Of a stretch of DNA of 64,000 nucleotides, positions 10,824-23,900 are shown piece after piece. Source of the stretch: Bolinopsis microptera (lineage: Eukaryota; Ctenophora; Tentaculata; Lobata; Bolinopsidae); NCBI RefSeq assembly GCF_026151205.1, contig NC_087072.1:15228169-15292168 (forward strand), read 5' to 3'. The position numbers and the translations under genes were made by a program. Below the pieces are notes generated by a model that did no database searches, was not told the DNA's origin, and saw only the letters and a program-made list of their open reading frames with translations. Every line of letters begins with the position of its first letter. Position 1 is the stretch's first letter.

Positions 10824-11846
10824 AGGGATAGACGCTTTGCCAGTCAATTGTAGCCTGTATTTAATTGTCCATAGATTCAAAAGTATAAAAGATAAAGCCA
10901 TTTCCGACCACAGGTCTTGCAAATAATTGTTTACACTTTAGTTTACATTGTATAAAAAAATTATTTGACGTCATAAACACCCCTTGATGACGTCATCAAG
11001 TTAACCGTTTTTAAAACTTGATTTTTGACAAAGTAATAACTTTTAAAATTGATTTTAAACCATTAAGGAGTAATTTTATTCAAAATCTGAGGAGATTTTC
11101 ATCTTAGATAATTGTTCAAGCATTCTGAAAATCTACCGGAAAGTTTTTCTAGCTTGCTCCTTCATAAAGATATTCGTCATTGAAGTTTGTGCTTTTTTGA
11201 AGAATTATTTTATAAAAACGTCAATTTTGCGATTTAGTATTCTCTGGTGTTGGGCCATGCCTTGAGTTGAGGAGCTCAGTTCTGCTTCCTATAGGTATAA
11301 ATTGTGCATTAGGCTAGTTTTGAAGTTGAAAATCGAAAAGTTGCACACGTGGGGACACGCCCAAATTGATAGAAAATTGCTAAAATCACTGAAAATTGCT
11401 GTTTTCGTCATTTTCTGTCAACTTTAGAGTGCCGTTGTGATTACAGTTCTTCTTGAAATACTTTGAAACTTTGCATGCTTATCAAGCTATATATAAAACA
11501 ATTACATGAAAAAATTTACGGCGATTCAATATTGGATGCGCACGCAACGTCCGCTCAAAGTTTGCACGTGCGAAAGGTGAGAATTTTGCTCATTCGTGAT
11601 TTCCAACAAATTCTGCTTTGCCACGACAGTTTAATGTCATTATATATGAATTTAATGCCAACTTGAATGAGTATTAGGTGGCATATTCAGTCAGTGATCG
11701 ACCGATATGCTTACCTAAACACAAGGAAATGTTTTTAAAGGAAAATTTCGAAATCGTTGAAACTTCCTCCTTATTAATTAATGAAGATATCAGTTTATAT
11801 TTCGACTTTATAAAGTACCCTGACATTATAATCAAAAAGAGATGAT
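10824..11846 (+). repeat. Repeat A, copy 2
   Basis: Second 1-kb A unit, more diverged from copy 1 but collinear, again followed immediately by an FB element. It retains the TGATGACGTCATCA palindrome near 10986. Confidence 0.82.
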
Positions 11847-12352
11847 ATTTTACCAAAACCCATATTCATGGGTAGAGTGGACCGCTGCCAGTGTCTCTCT
11901 TTCCCAAACAAAAGGAAATGATATTAATTTGATTGACCGTTCTCAAATGCAAAATGATACCGAGAATGAAATCGGTCGCTCGCTTTTCCCATTCATTTAC
12001 AATTGTAATAGATTAAGAAGATCTACCCAAAGGCAGCTGTACTCGGCAATAAAGATTCAATAAACTTCAGCTAATTCAATAAGCAATAACTACTACCCTT
12101 ACCCCGAAATACTAGGTATCGATCCGAACGCAACCCAAAGAGATTTTTACAGCATCTGACTGATGTAATCAATCGAAATTTATTACAATTCGTAAGCCGT
12201 GAATGAATGGAAAAAGCGAGCGACCGATTTCATTCTCGGTATCATTTTGCATTTGAGAACGGTCAATCAAATTAATATCATTTCCTTTTGTTTGGGAAAG
12301 AGAGACACTGGCAGCGGTCCACTCTACCCATGAATATGGGTTTTGGTAAAAT
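11847..12352 (+). mobile_element. FB foldback element, copy 2 (long loop with J-domain-like fragment)
   Basis: Same arms as copy 1 but with a loop of about 170 bp. Both arms carry the same private changes relative to copy 1 (TTACC for TTGACC, CATATTCATG, ACCGTTCTC, GCAAAATG). The loop contains a short open stretch (12091-12159) resembling the start of a DnaJ J domain. Confidence 0.86.
12091..12159 (+). pseudogene. J-domain-like fragment captured in FB loop
   Basis: Twenty-two codons then TGA. They read Y-x-x-x-PEILGIDPNATQRDFY, which matches the opening of J domains (Y-x-ILG(V/I)-x-x-xA(T/S)-x-x-(D/E)I). J domains recruit Hsp70. The piece is far too short to work and is present again at 60915-60986, so it moves with the element rather than being a local gene remnant. 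A chance resemblance is possible but the match over 15 residues is good. Confidence 0.5.
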
Positions 12353-12369
12353 ATATAATTATAATTATA

Positions 12370-13360
12370 TGTATGTATAGACGCTTTTGCAGTCAATTAT
12401 AGCCTACATTTAAGTGTCCGTAGATTCAAAAGTATAGAAGATACAGTCATTTCGAACCACAGGTTTTAAAGATAATTGTTTATACTTTAGTTTACATTAT
12501 ATCAAAAAATAATTTATCTTCATCATCATCACTTGATGACGTCATAAAATTAAGTGTTTTTAAAACTTGATTTTTGACAAAGTAATAACTTTTCAAATCG
12601 ATTTTAAACCATTAAGGAGTAATTTTATTCAAAATCTGAGGACATTTTCACCTTAGACAATTGTTCAAGCATTCTGAAAATCTACCGGAAAAGTTTCTTA
12701 CTTTGCTCCTTCATAAAGATATTCGCTATTGAAGTAAGTGCTTTTTTGAAGAATAATTTTATAAAAACACAAAAGTTGTGAATTAGTATTCTCTGGTGTT
12801 GGGCCATCTCTTGGGTTGTGGAGCTCAATTGTGCTTCCTAAAGGTCTAAATTGTGTTATAGGCTAGTTTTAAAGTTGAAAATCGAAAAGTTGCACACGTG
12901 GGGACACGCCCAAATTGATAGAAAATTGCTAAAATTACTGAAAATTGCTGTTGTCGCCATTTTTATCAAATTTGGAGTCCCGTTGTGATCGAAGTTCTGT
13001 ATGAAATCTTCTGAAACTTTGCATGCTTATTAAACTATATATAAAATACTGCTATGCAAAAATTTGCGGTGATTCAATATTGTATGCGCACGCAACGTCC
13101 GCTCAAAATTTGCACGTGCGAAAGGTGAGAATTTTGCTCATTCGTGATTTTGAATAAATTCTGCTTTCCCACGATATTTAAATGGCATTATATATGAATT
13201 TAATGCCAACTTGAATGAGTAAAAAGTGCCATATTCAGTCAGGTAAAATTTCGAAATCGATGAAATTACCTCCTAATTATTAATATAAATATTAATGAAG
13301 TTATGAGTTTACATTTCGGCTTTGTAAATTATCCTGACATTATAATCAAAAAGAGATGAT
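12370..13360 (+). repeat. Repeat A, copy 3
   Basis: Third A unit, directly after FB copy 2 and directly before FB copy 3. It has no B unit before it. The CRE-like palindrome has one change (TGATGACGTCATAA). Confidence 0.82.
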
Positions 13361-13689
13361 ATTTGACCAAAACCCATAATCATGGGTAGAGTGTACCGCT
13401 GCCAGTGTCTCTCTTTTCCAAACAAAAGGAAATGATATTAATTTGAATAACCGTCCGCAAATGCAAATTGATACCGAGAATGAAATCGGTCGCTCGCTTT
13501 TTCCAATCAATAAGCTTTATTACAATTCGTAAGCCGTGATCGAATGGAAAAAGCGAGCGACCGATTTCATTCTCGGTATCAATTTGCATTTGCGGACGGT
13601 TATTCAAATTAATATCATTTCCTTTTGTTTGGAAAAGAGAGACACTGGCAGCGGTACACTCTACCCATGATTATGGGTTTTGGTCAAAT
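13361..13689 (+). mobile_element. FB foldback element, copy 3 (short loop)
   Basis: About 145-bp arms identical by eye. Private changes relative to copy 1 (GTGTACC for GTGAACC, GAATAACC for GAGGAACC) occur in both arms. Confidence 0.87.
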
Positions 13690-14050
13690 TGAATTCTATT
13701 GTTTTGAGCGAAATCAGTTTTGCAAATATCGCGAACTAAGATATGGGCAATTTTGTTCATTTTTTGCGATTATTTGAACACAGAATCCATAGTTAGGTAG
13801 ATACTGAGCTGATAATCATAGATAATGTGTAGTATAGGCTTACCTTTCATGTAAAGTTGGTTTCATTCAAAAATATTGATATTTGACCAATTTATGGGCC
13901 AAATTCGATCAAATTTGGTGCGTATGCCCAAATATGGTCATATAGTTTTTGGCTCATAACTCAGTCCTTTTTTGTCCAATCTTGATGAAAATTCATATAC
14001 GAGTTCAGGGGACCACTAGCTACAAGTAGAGCATCTAAAATCTGGATTTT
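13690..14050 (-). repeat. Repeat C, partial reversed copy
   Basis: Reverse-complement of repeat C, recognisable from GGCCAAATTCGATCAAATTTG and TCATAACTCAGTC. It includes the extra segment (ATACTGAGCTGATAATCATAGA) that is also present in the 56.4-kb copy but missing from the two copies at 6.7-7.9 kb. Confidence 0.8.
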
Positions 14051-14990
14051 TAGCGCGTTCAAGACATATGCTCGGGTTTATCAATTCCAACGGCCAACGC
14101 CGATTGGACTCCACCAGGATCATATACGGCATACCGCCGCTGAAATCCTGTCAATTCCGAGCTATAACGCTATATCAATATGGTTTGCTCTCGGACCCGA
14201 TAGGAAATCAAAATCCTGTAGGATCCGGGAGCAAATCCTAGCGGGGATAGGGGATAGGATTTAACAATTCCGAGTGGCGATAGGATTTGATCTTAGACCC
14301 GATAGGATACTCAAATCCTATGGGATCCGAGAGTCAATAGGATTTGAAATATCGTGAACGATATTATTGGAAGATGATGCATAGCTTACTTCAGGTCAAC
14401 TTCATGCTTTCTTTAAGTTTTAAGTTTACCTCAGGATCAGATCAGCTGTATTTTAAGTTGTTTCAAGGTTGCGGTTGCTTATTATCAATATTTAAGCAGT
14501 TTATACCTTGCTTATAGAAACTTCTAAGTTCTACTATGACACTGACAGTATGACATTGACATAAAATAAAAAAACATTTTTTGATATTGATAGTCGAACT
14601 CTGCAATGCCAATAAAAGATGACAATCACAGTACTCAAAATCATTTATGTTTACAGTAAGTTAACTTCTGTTCTAAATAGTTATTAGTTATTCGTCGGGT
14701 ATTTTTATTATTTCAAATAGCCTCAACGTATTGTGAAAAAAAAATTTTAAAGCACCAAATACGATTAAAAAATTTGCGGACTCAGCAGCAATTTAACAAT
14801 ACTTGTCCAAATATAAATTTGGTTCAATTCTTTCCTTTTTCATGCTCATCCATAACGGGTAAACTCGAACCATCTAAATAAAATCCAACAAGATCAAACT
14901 ATCTACAAACTGATTTGATCAGACACAATTTTACAGTCTCTGACAGTCTGTATATCAGTTTAAAGAGTCCGAGTTTGTGGAATGGTAACA
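14051..14990. other. Non-coding spacer with CCGATAGGAT-type degenerate repeats
   Basis: 14150-14340 holds several degenerate copies of a motif like ACCCGATAGGAT...ATCCTATGGGATCC in both orientations, perhaps a decayed palindromic element. The remainder is AT-rich sequence with no gene seen, up to the Kelch gene stop at 14993. Confidence 0.5.
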
Positions 14991-14992
14991 CT

Positions 14993-17900
14993 TCACGTCA
15001 CAGCCACAGCCATCCACTCCCTTGGTCGTTTCATGGGGGTAACCAGTTCACTCTTATTCTTGACGGGGTTAAACTTCTCCACAACATTCACACTTCCTTT
15101 ACCGTCGTTACCTCCGATTATGAAGAGTTGACCGGACACCACAGCGACCGCCAGCGCGAACCTTCCACTCTGAGGGACAGATAAATTATCCGTCCACACT
15201 ATCTATACTATAATTTAAACTTGACGAAATTTCCCCGGCAACGGGGACATAGAAGAAAAAACACCGAAAATCGACCTTAAAATGACCCTCTGGTGATGCC
15301 AAACCCAGCTCGCAAATGGAGTTGAAACCTCGCCATTTTTAGCAGGGTTGTAGAAAAAGGATAGGAATAGGCTATAGCATTCTTAGAATTTTGATTTAGG
15401 CTTAAGATTTTTTATAATTAACGTCGGAAGTGAGGTAAAATAACCGTTAGAATAATGTCGTTATTTTAGCAAATGTTTACTGCGCTGTTGCGTAGCAACG
15501 TTAAAATGCACGTGCGCGAGCAAATTAAAAACATCTTAACTACGCGCGTTGTTATGCTGTATGCTACGTCATAATTTCAAAACTAGCTCACATTTACGCT
15601 CACGCTATGACTTATATTCATAACTTTGGTTGTGATTGGTATTTTTTGATGCGGTAAAAAGTATCGTTTTGGGAATCCGAATACTAACAACGCTGTCGCC
15701 ATTGTTAAATAAATTCCATTATGTCTACTGTATAACAGAGCTGTATGATGAAGAGAAATTAAAACATAACTGATTTTTAAAATTTCCTCGAACAAAACTT
15801 TCGACTAGCGGGTTTCTAGTACAGTATATACGAGTGTAGCCTATATAACTATAAGTGTAGCCGAGTTAAGGTCATGCTTTAGAAAATTCCAGTAGGACAA
15901 TTTTAGTTTTGTTGTAAGCCTATAATAGATTAAGCTGCAGGTTAAAACCGAAAGAAATAAACTGGACGAACCTGCATGAGACCAACACTACTCCACTGGT
16001 CAGTTTCGGTGTTATACCGCTCTATACTGTACAGTACTGTACCATCACTCCTGCATCCACCAACAGCGAATATGTGTGACTCAACCTGAGATTTAAAATG
16101 GAATACGTTTAAATCTGAATTCGAACCTTGTATTAAACAGATTTGAGCTAGAATTTGAGGAATAAGACATTATTGAAACGATAAATCACGAACTAATACG
16201 CGGAATTATTTTGAAAATAACTGTTCACTTACTGCTCCAACAGCACATCCGTTCCTGCCGTATCTCATGGGTTTGAGGTCTGTCCAAGAGTCAGTTTCAG
16301 GAGAATACCTGTGCCAAACTAGCAGGGTAACGTTCAGTACAAAGTTATAAGATTTATAATTGGGTTGTAGAAAAGTTCCAATTTAAAATTGAGTGAAGTT
16401 ACGTTCCAATTTCCATCGATAGTAAATAAGTAGTGTTAGCAAGAAATTTGACGATAAGGACCGACAGTGACTATAATTAGTTAAGTAAGCATATTGATTC
16501 GAATGAACAGCAACTTTACCTGGAGATACTATCAAGATCTCTGATGCCATCATGCCCGCCGACTACATACATATGTCCGTCTACAGTAGCACAACCGCAC
16601 CTTGACCGAGGCTGTGTCAGTGCCGCCATCCTGTTCCAGATGTCGTTCTCAATGTTGTAGAACTCCGCTGACATTAGAACTGTTCTGTCGAATGCTCCTC
16701 CAGCCACGTAGATATTTCCCTCAATAATTGTGGCAGCCCCATACACTCGTTGTTCGTACATTGAGGACAAGGATTTCCAGTTCTTCATTCTGATATCGTA
16801 AACGTCGACGGAGTTCAGAGGTCTTTTCCTCTTATCCTGTCCACCTATGATAAATATGAGTTTCCCTGAGTGAGCCACAGCCATGGCACCTGATCTCCCA
16901 ACCAACATGTCAACTTTTCCTCGTTCCCACCTGAAATATTTACCAAATAAAGTTATAATTGAATCTCATTGATAACTTCATGGTTTACACTATTAAGGCG
17001 GATGGTATTAGTTTATGACTTTCCAGACGCTGCAAAAAGCACTAAAGGCAGGCTAAGATGTCTAGTCAATAGTCGAGGTGTATTGCCAATTAAAAAGCAA
17101 GCACTAACAAAATAACAGGAAGCTGATTAATAATAACCTGTTGACGTTGCTATGATACACCTCCACCCTGCTCTCAGCTCCCTCTCCTCCCAGACAGAAC
17201 AAATGCCCGGCTTTGGCTCCTATTCTGCTTGCTTTTCTGGTGCTCGGGTTCTTCAAACTCTGGTGGTACTCCTCCATCGCTTTGTTTAACATGTCTCGAC
17301 ATCTAAGGTTTTATTGTCACTTAGACTTTTCATCATACTAACTTATATAATATGTTATAGGTAAATAATATACTTAATCAATAATACCCAATTATGAATT
17401 AGTAGTGTGGCCGGCCGTAAAACTTTACGAAACTGAAGCTATTTCATGCTCAAACATTCAATATAATGAGTCGAATTGGAAACATGAAAAAGGTTTATCA
17501 TCTAAATTGAACGAACTTGGAGTTAGTGTTGATAACATCTTCGTTGCTCACACGCTCGATAAGATCTGCTACGGGTATAATTGAGAGTCGTATCAAACCG
17601 AACAATTCCTCTATATATTGTTGTCTTGGTCCCTGACACAGATATTGTTAAATTCCAATTAATAAAAACGCAAGAATGAGACAAGTTATGGTGGTTTAAT
17701 TCCTTGAAATTGTTGCAACGCTACAGAACACGAAGATGTGTGCCCACGGGACATCTTCTGTTGAATTTTATTGTACATAATACATTAAATAAAATTAACC
17801 ATGATATGCAATTTCTATCTAGATAACATAACAGATCTGTAAAATCTTTAGGTGGTTACCTTATCATGCTTGATCCATCTGAGAACACCATCAAACACGG

Positions 17901-20900
17901 TTAGCTCTGACTTCACGTTCAGTTCGTCACTCGACAATAGCGCTTTGACCTGGCGGTAACTTACAGTTATATTGGTTTAATCAAGTGTAAAAGTCTTAAG
18001 TTATTACAGGAGAAAAGGTGCAGGAGACCACCTACTCCACGATGGCATCTGATACAAATTACAATACCATATTAGCATATTATGTATGTGATTCGTTAGA
18101 ACCCACATTATCGAGTAGTTGATAACTTTATGATAAATGTTAGATTGTTATATTTTATGCCAACAAGCAACTTCTTATGGACACGTAATAATCCACCCTA
18201 ATGTCAACCCTCAGTTTGCTGCAAATTATTTAATTTCCTATTAATTAGCAATCTAGTTGACCAAGCAGTGGGGTAACGTTGCATGTTTGATGTTTGCACA
18301 ATGTACATTGTACATTTCCAGGGTCATAAGATTTGTCGACGAGTCGTGATATGTACCGTGTACGCAATTCTATACCAATTGTACCAATTGTATACGTTTA
18401 TAATTATAGCTTCACATTCTCAGAAAAATAGTGTCACAGGAAACTAATTGCGCCTCCATTTTTTATCCGTTCGTCCCCACTAAGTTTTGTAACTGGTAAT
18501 GGTGAACGAGTATGTCAACAAATATAGGCAGTATCGAGATAGCCCGACCACTGGTCCGCGGACCACTGTCCGCGGACCACTGTCTACCAGATCATATAAC
18601 TGTATAATAACAGTATCCCCTGAATCAAGCAGGGTTCACATCATCCCCTGAATCAAGCAGGGTTCACATCATCGCACGCTCTTTAGGAGGTTTTTATGGA
18701 ATAGGAAGTCTCAAGCATTCTCTAGGGAGGCGGTGGGTCCATTAATTTCGTCCATTAGACAGAAGAGTACCATGTCAGGAATTGGAATAGTTGTTGTTGT
18801 TGATGATGGCAACTGATAATACTTCACCAAAAACGAACGACTTATATACCACATTTTAATCGTAATCATTTATTTCATTGAGCAATCAATATTATTCGTA
18901 ACTAATTATATCCGAGAGACCACATTTGAATCGTAATCAATAATTTGATCCAGTAATTTACTACCCTACAATTAATTATGCTAGTCGTAACTAATTGCAT
19001 CCAAGATACCATACATACCATTCATATGATCTGGTAACCAATCAACTATTCACAAACACCTGTTGCTTGATTCAGGGGATACTGTTATTATACAGTAATA
19101 TGATCTGGTAGACAGTGGTCCGCGGACAGTGGTCCGCAGACAGTGGTCCGCAGACAGTGGTCCGCGGACAGTGGTCCGCGGACCAGTGGTCGGGCTATCT
19201 CGATACTGCCCAAATATTATGTAGTTGTATATTGCTGCACTAGTATAACCCTTTACCATACCATGTTTACAAAATATTTTGCAAATTAGACGTCTCGGAT
19301 ACAGGCCTTTCTTCATGTTCTACAGTACTACTAAGCTACAGTACTAACTAATCTACTAGTACTCTACTAGTTATAGTACCTAGCTATGACAGTGCCTCAT
19401 GAGCCACGTGGTCGAAAGGTATGTCATTAAATACGTGCATGGGAGTAAACGTTTTTCTTGCTCGTTTTGCGCTTCGTTCATGTTATAATAACAAAATCTT
19501 TCAGTTTATTTGCGTTACAGACTTTCGAGTATTGTATATTGTCGGTCCTGGTTATGTTTTGTTTCAGTTTTGCAGGCTTTCAGCATTATCATTACTAGCA
19601 GGAACCCGTCGAACCTTTAAGACTGGTGTCAAGGCTCTTTGGTGGCCGGATCAGTTTCCTACCCTAAAGTCTCCCAGTGAAAATAATTATTACCTATTTA
19701 ATTCGCGTTTTTGACATCACTTGGGGGTCCAAATTTTGGGTACTAAAATTCTTATTCCTTGGCCAATTTTCGATTTTTTCATGCTGATTTGAAGGCCATT
19801 AAAGCATTTGAATCAGTTAAAAAAGTTTCAGTTTTATATCTTGTACGGTTTTTGCGGAAACCCGTGTTAAAGTTGATGCCGTGGTGTCAGTAAAATGGTG
19901 CGGATAAATAAATATATATATATATATATATCGTCTCGCTTTATATATAGTAAGATTATTATTTATTATGCGAACTAAAACTACAAGATTCTGTATAAAT
20001 TTTATTATGCGAAGTAAAACTACAAAATTCTGTATAAGTTTGATATATTTATATTTATATGATGTATGTTTATATTGTATATTTATATCCTGTCTGATAA
20101 GGATTGTTATCTGACATCGATCTCAGAGTAGGTAAAATTAGCTTGGTTCACTTTGTAACAAATCATATTATTGTTTATTAATGTTACTTTGTTCTGGTTT
20201 CTCGAATTGTGTTCAATTGGCAAGCAGGTTTCCAAGAATTTGGCAGGATATTCAACCGCAAATTTCTTTTTAAAATGATCCTGAAAGCATATTTTTGTCT
20301 CAATTCTTGCTAAGTGAACAATGAATTCATGGTAGCTTTTATCTGTCAGCGAATGTTAAAGACCGGCTCATGTGAGATTTTCTTTTCCAAAGAAAGGAGT
20401 CAAAGCACATTCCCAAACCAACAACATAACAACACTTTGCTCATGAGAATTGCAAGCAGAGGGTTACTGCTTCGTTGTGGTTAGCAAACCCGTTGCTAAC
20501 TCCTCTTATACCAAGGATTAAAACAAAAGGCCATTATGCCATTTACAAACTGTGGAATTATCCTCAGTTCTATCGACGCTACGAACTTGTGAGACCTGGA
20601 TTTTGGGCTTTACTTCTAGAATTTCTACATTTGTACCACGCAAAACGCAGTGAATTCTTGAAATGTTCATTTTTATTTTATTCCAACTCGTTTCTAGCTT
20701 TGCTCATATCAATGACCTCTACACTGCTCGAACAACATATCAACCGGTGATTGCTGCTCGCAGAGCAGAAAATTTGTTGAAATTTGAGATAGGGTATGAA
20801 CACAGTTAGTCGAACTGTAAGGACTGTCTTATTGTGTCCACGTGGCTTTTAATATTATAATTGATAAAAACCCACTATCAGTATCAAGGATTAATTTCAA

Positions 20901-23900
20901 TTTTCCGACAGCCTCAAATTTCCTCCTCTTATTACCCGGTTCCGGTCCGGCAAAATCCGGCAAACCGGAAAATATATTGATATCCGGTCGTTTCCGGTTT
21001 GGTAACCAAAACCCCAAACCGGTCGGTTCCTATACTGAAACCACTATTTCTAAAATGTAATACCAAATCTCAGCTCAGCTACGAAACATGTATGTTTACT
21101 GGAAGCTAATATTTGGAGAGGACGCTTATCTATTCGGTGGTGATTACAGCTATGAAGACTACAACACAACAGACTATCCAGACTATCCAGACTATCCAGA
21201 ATATCCTGGCTATGATTACACGCTCACTGACTCAGAAAAAGCTCTAAACTACATTACAGCAATTCTGTTCGTAGCATTCTTCCTTCTCTCCACTCTACTT
21301 AACCCCCTCCTGTTCTACTATTACGACCTCTCCGAGAGCAAGGCTAACAGATTGTTTAAGCTGCTTGCTGCTTCAGATTTTATAACAAATCTGTTTGCAC
21401 CAGTTTATGCTGTCTTGATGTTCAGGTGAGAAAGTTTTCATATTAATTCTAATATGTTAGCTTTGAATTTGAGAATCATACAAGTAAAAAACGTTCAATT
21501 AACTGATATTGGTACATCGATACTCTTAGCATAACTTAATAAAAGGTTAAAATTGAATAACTGAAATCCCAGAAATGCATGAAATCTTGAATTGGAACAT
21601 ATCTCTATCCTTTAAAGTTCTACATGTCCAGAACTAGGGGTGCCATCTTCTTGGATAGGTTCGTACTCTTCGTCAGGATCGAACTCTAATTCGTATATTT
21701 CATCGTACTTGTGCTCCCTAGGGTTGAAATTATTGTGGTGCTGAGCTTCCGTGTTCATGCCACCAAATCGTTCGTTCATCATTTTCTCTATCTTTTCTTT
21801 GTGTTTAGTTAGCTCCGGGTCTTCTTTAACATCAACAGATTCGTTATCTTGTTTGGTATCTTCAGATGGTGTTTGCACATCAGGATCCTCTTCAGATGTT
21901 GCATCTTCTTGCACTGTGTCATCTTGACTTTCTTTATGGTCTTTCTTATCTACACTCGTTTGGTCTTTTCTCTCAAGAATATTATCTTTTCCATGTTGGG
22001 TAACGATATTGTCGACGTCATCTACCCCTTGTAGAGTAAGAGAAGGTGACAGAACACAAAGGATAAGAGCGAAAGTTATCATCATCCTGTGATATAACTC
22101 ATATATTTAAACATGTTATGATAATTTTTGTCTTTTCTAAATTTGAGAGCCGTACAAGTGGAAACCATGTAATTACTTAATTATTAAACTAACGGTGGTA
22201 TATTTATAGTGATCTTTTCGGCATTGAATTAGGAAATGACTGATCATCGGTACTGGTGTTATTAAGTTGCATGATCGTCACAAAATAATTTAGAGTAGGA
22301 ACATAAGTTTAAAACTATTTTCACAACTGCAAATAAATGTATACAGCTGATTCGCAGATAGTTGTTTCGTGTATTCATGAGAAATAAATAACAGTGGTCT
22401 ATTGGATCTTTCAACATAACTTAGTCAAACAAATCTGAAATAAAAATATTAACAAAGGTTAAAATTGAACTTGAAGTCCTAAATATGCACAAAATTTCAA
22501 ATTTAAAGTAATAGTACATCTTCACTTTTCTAAAGTTCATCATGTCCATAATTAGAACTGCTGTCTTCATCGATAGCCTCATGCTCTTCGTCAGGATCGA
22601 ACTCTAATTCGTATTTCTCATCATATTTGTGTTCTCTAGGGTTGAAATTATTGTGGTGCTGAGAATCCGTGTTCATGCCACCAAATCGTTCGTTCATCAT
22701 TTTCTCTATCTTTTCTTTGTGTTTAGTTAGTTCCAGGTCTTCTTCACCACTACCAGACCCTTTCTCATATGGCATTTCTTCTGTAACGGTAGCATGAATA
22801 GATTGATACGCGTCTGGATCTTCTTCAGCGGTTGCATCTTCTTGCACTGAGATACCTTGCTTTCCTTTATGTTCCTTCTTATCTGTAAAATTTTGGTCTT
22901 TCTTATCCAAGATATTGTGTTTTCCGTGCCCAGTAACAAACTTCTTTAAATTATCTTCAGAAATTTCGTTAAAGAAGTAAGCAAGATTCTCAAAAGGGCC
23001 ACTTCTTCCAGCAGGCAGAAGTACCATATGAGGAGGAGAAGACTTCATCATGAGTTTCCTCGGCAACTGGTTTGTTTCTACGTTTATCATTCCAACAGTC
23101 AGCGTTTCGGGGTTTTCAAATTTCTCTCCGAACTGTAAGAGTGCATTTTCATAGCGGACGCAAGATCTACATTGGTTTGATGAAGTCATTAGCAGTAAAA
23201 TGTCTTTGTCAGTTCTACCAAGTATCCGATCAACTGAGACGCCCACAACGTCCAGAACTCCATCCATAACACCATGATCCGTGTCAGATTTTATAGTTGG
23301 AGCAACTTTTCCTTCCAGATACTGATTGATGTAATTTTCCAAATAGGTAAAGTACAGCTCTTCGGGTTTATTTTTGAATTCTTGGAGAGTTTTAAAGTTT
23401 GGAGTATATTTCCTGTAATTCTTATCTCTGATCATAAAAAGAAATGGTACACCGGCGTTAATGGTGTCAACCTCTTCAAAATCAACCGAAACATCTGCAA
23501 CGTTTCCAATGAAGAAGGGGATCCCTTTATCCTGGAATTTCTTTGAAATGCCAGCTATGGCTTCTTTTAGATTCTTCATTCCTTCATCCCACGTGGGGTT
23601 CTCAACGAAGATCCCAGCATAGTGATCTAAATCACGCAATTGTGTAGAAATCCTTCCGCTGTCGATAACATTTACCAAACTAAATTGGCTTTTCTTAAAT
23701 TGTTCAGCAAACCAACTTTGGCCAGCTTCTGTAACAACGTTTACTTCAACATGAGGAGGATCGGTAGATGTAAGAGTTTTAGCAGAGTGCTTGATAACAA
23801 ATCTGGGAAATATAATCTCCATCCCCTGTAACATCGCTCTGTTAGTAACGAGGTAATGGCTGCAGAAATCTCGGGTGCTTTCTGCCCAAGATAGATAGTG

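Noticed and set aside
19421-19714. 97-codon + strand ORF
   Set aside because: No recognisable domain, no splice context, and it sits in intronic repeat-rich sequence.
20475-20750. 91-codon + strand ORF upstream of the two-exon GPCR
   Set aside because: Amino-acid content is not convincing and nothing links it in phase to the GPCR.
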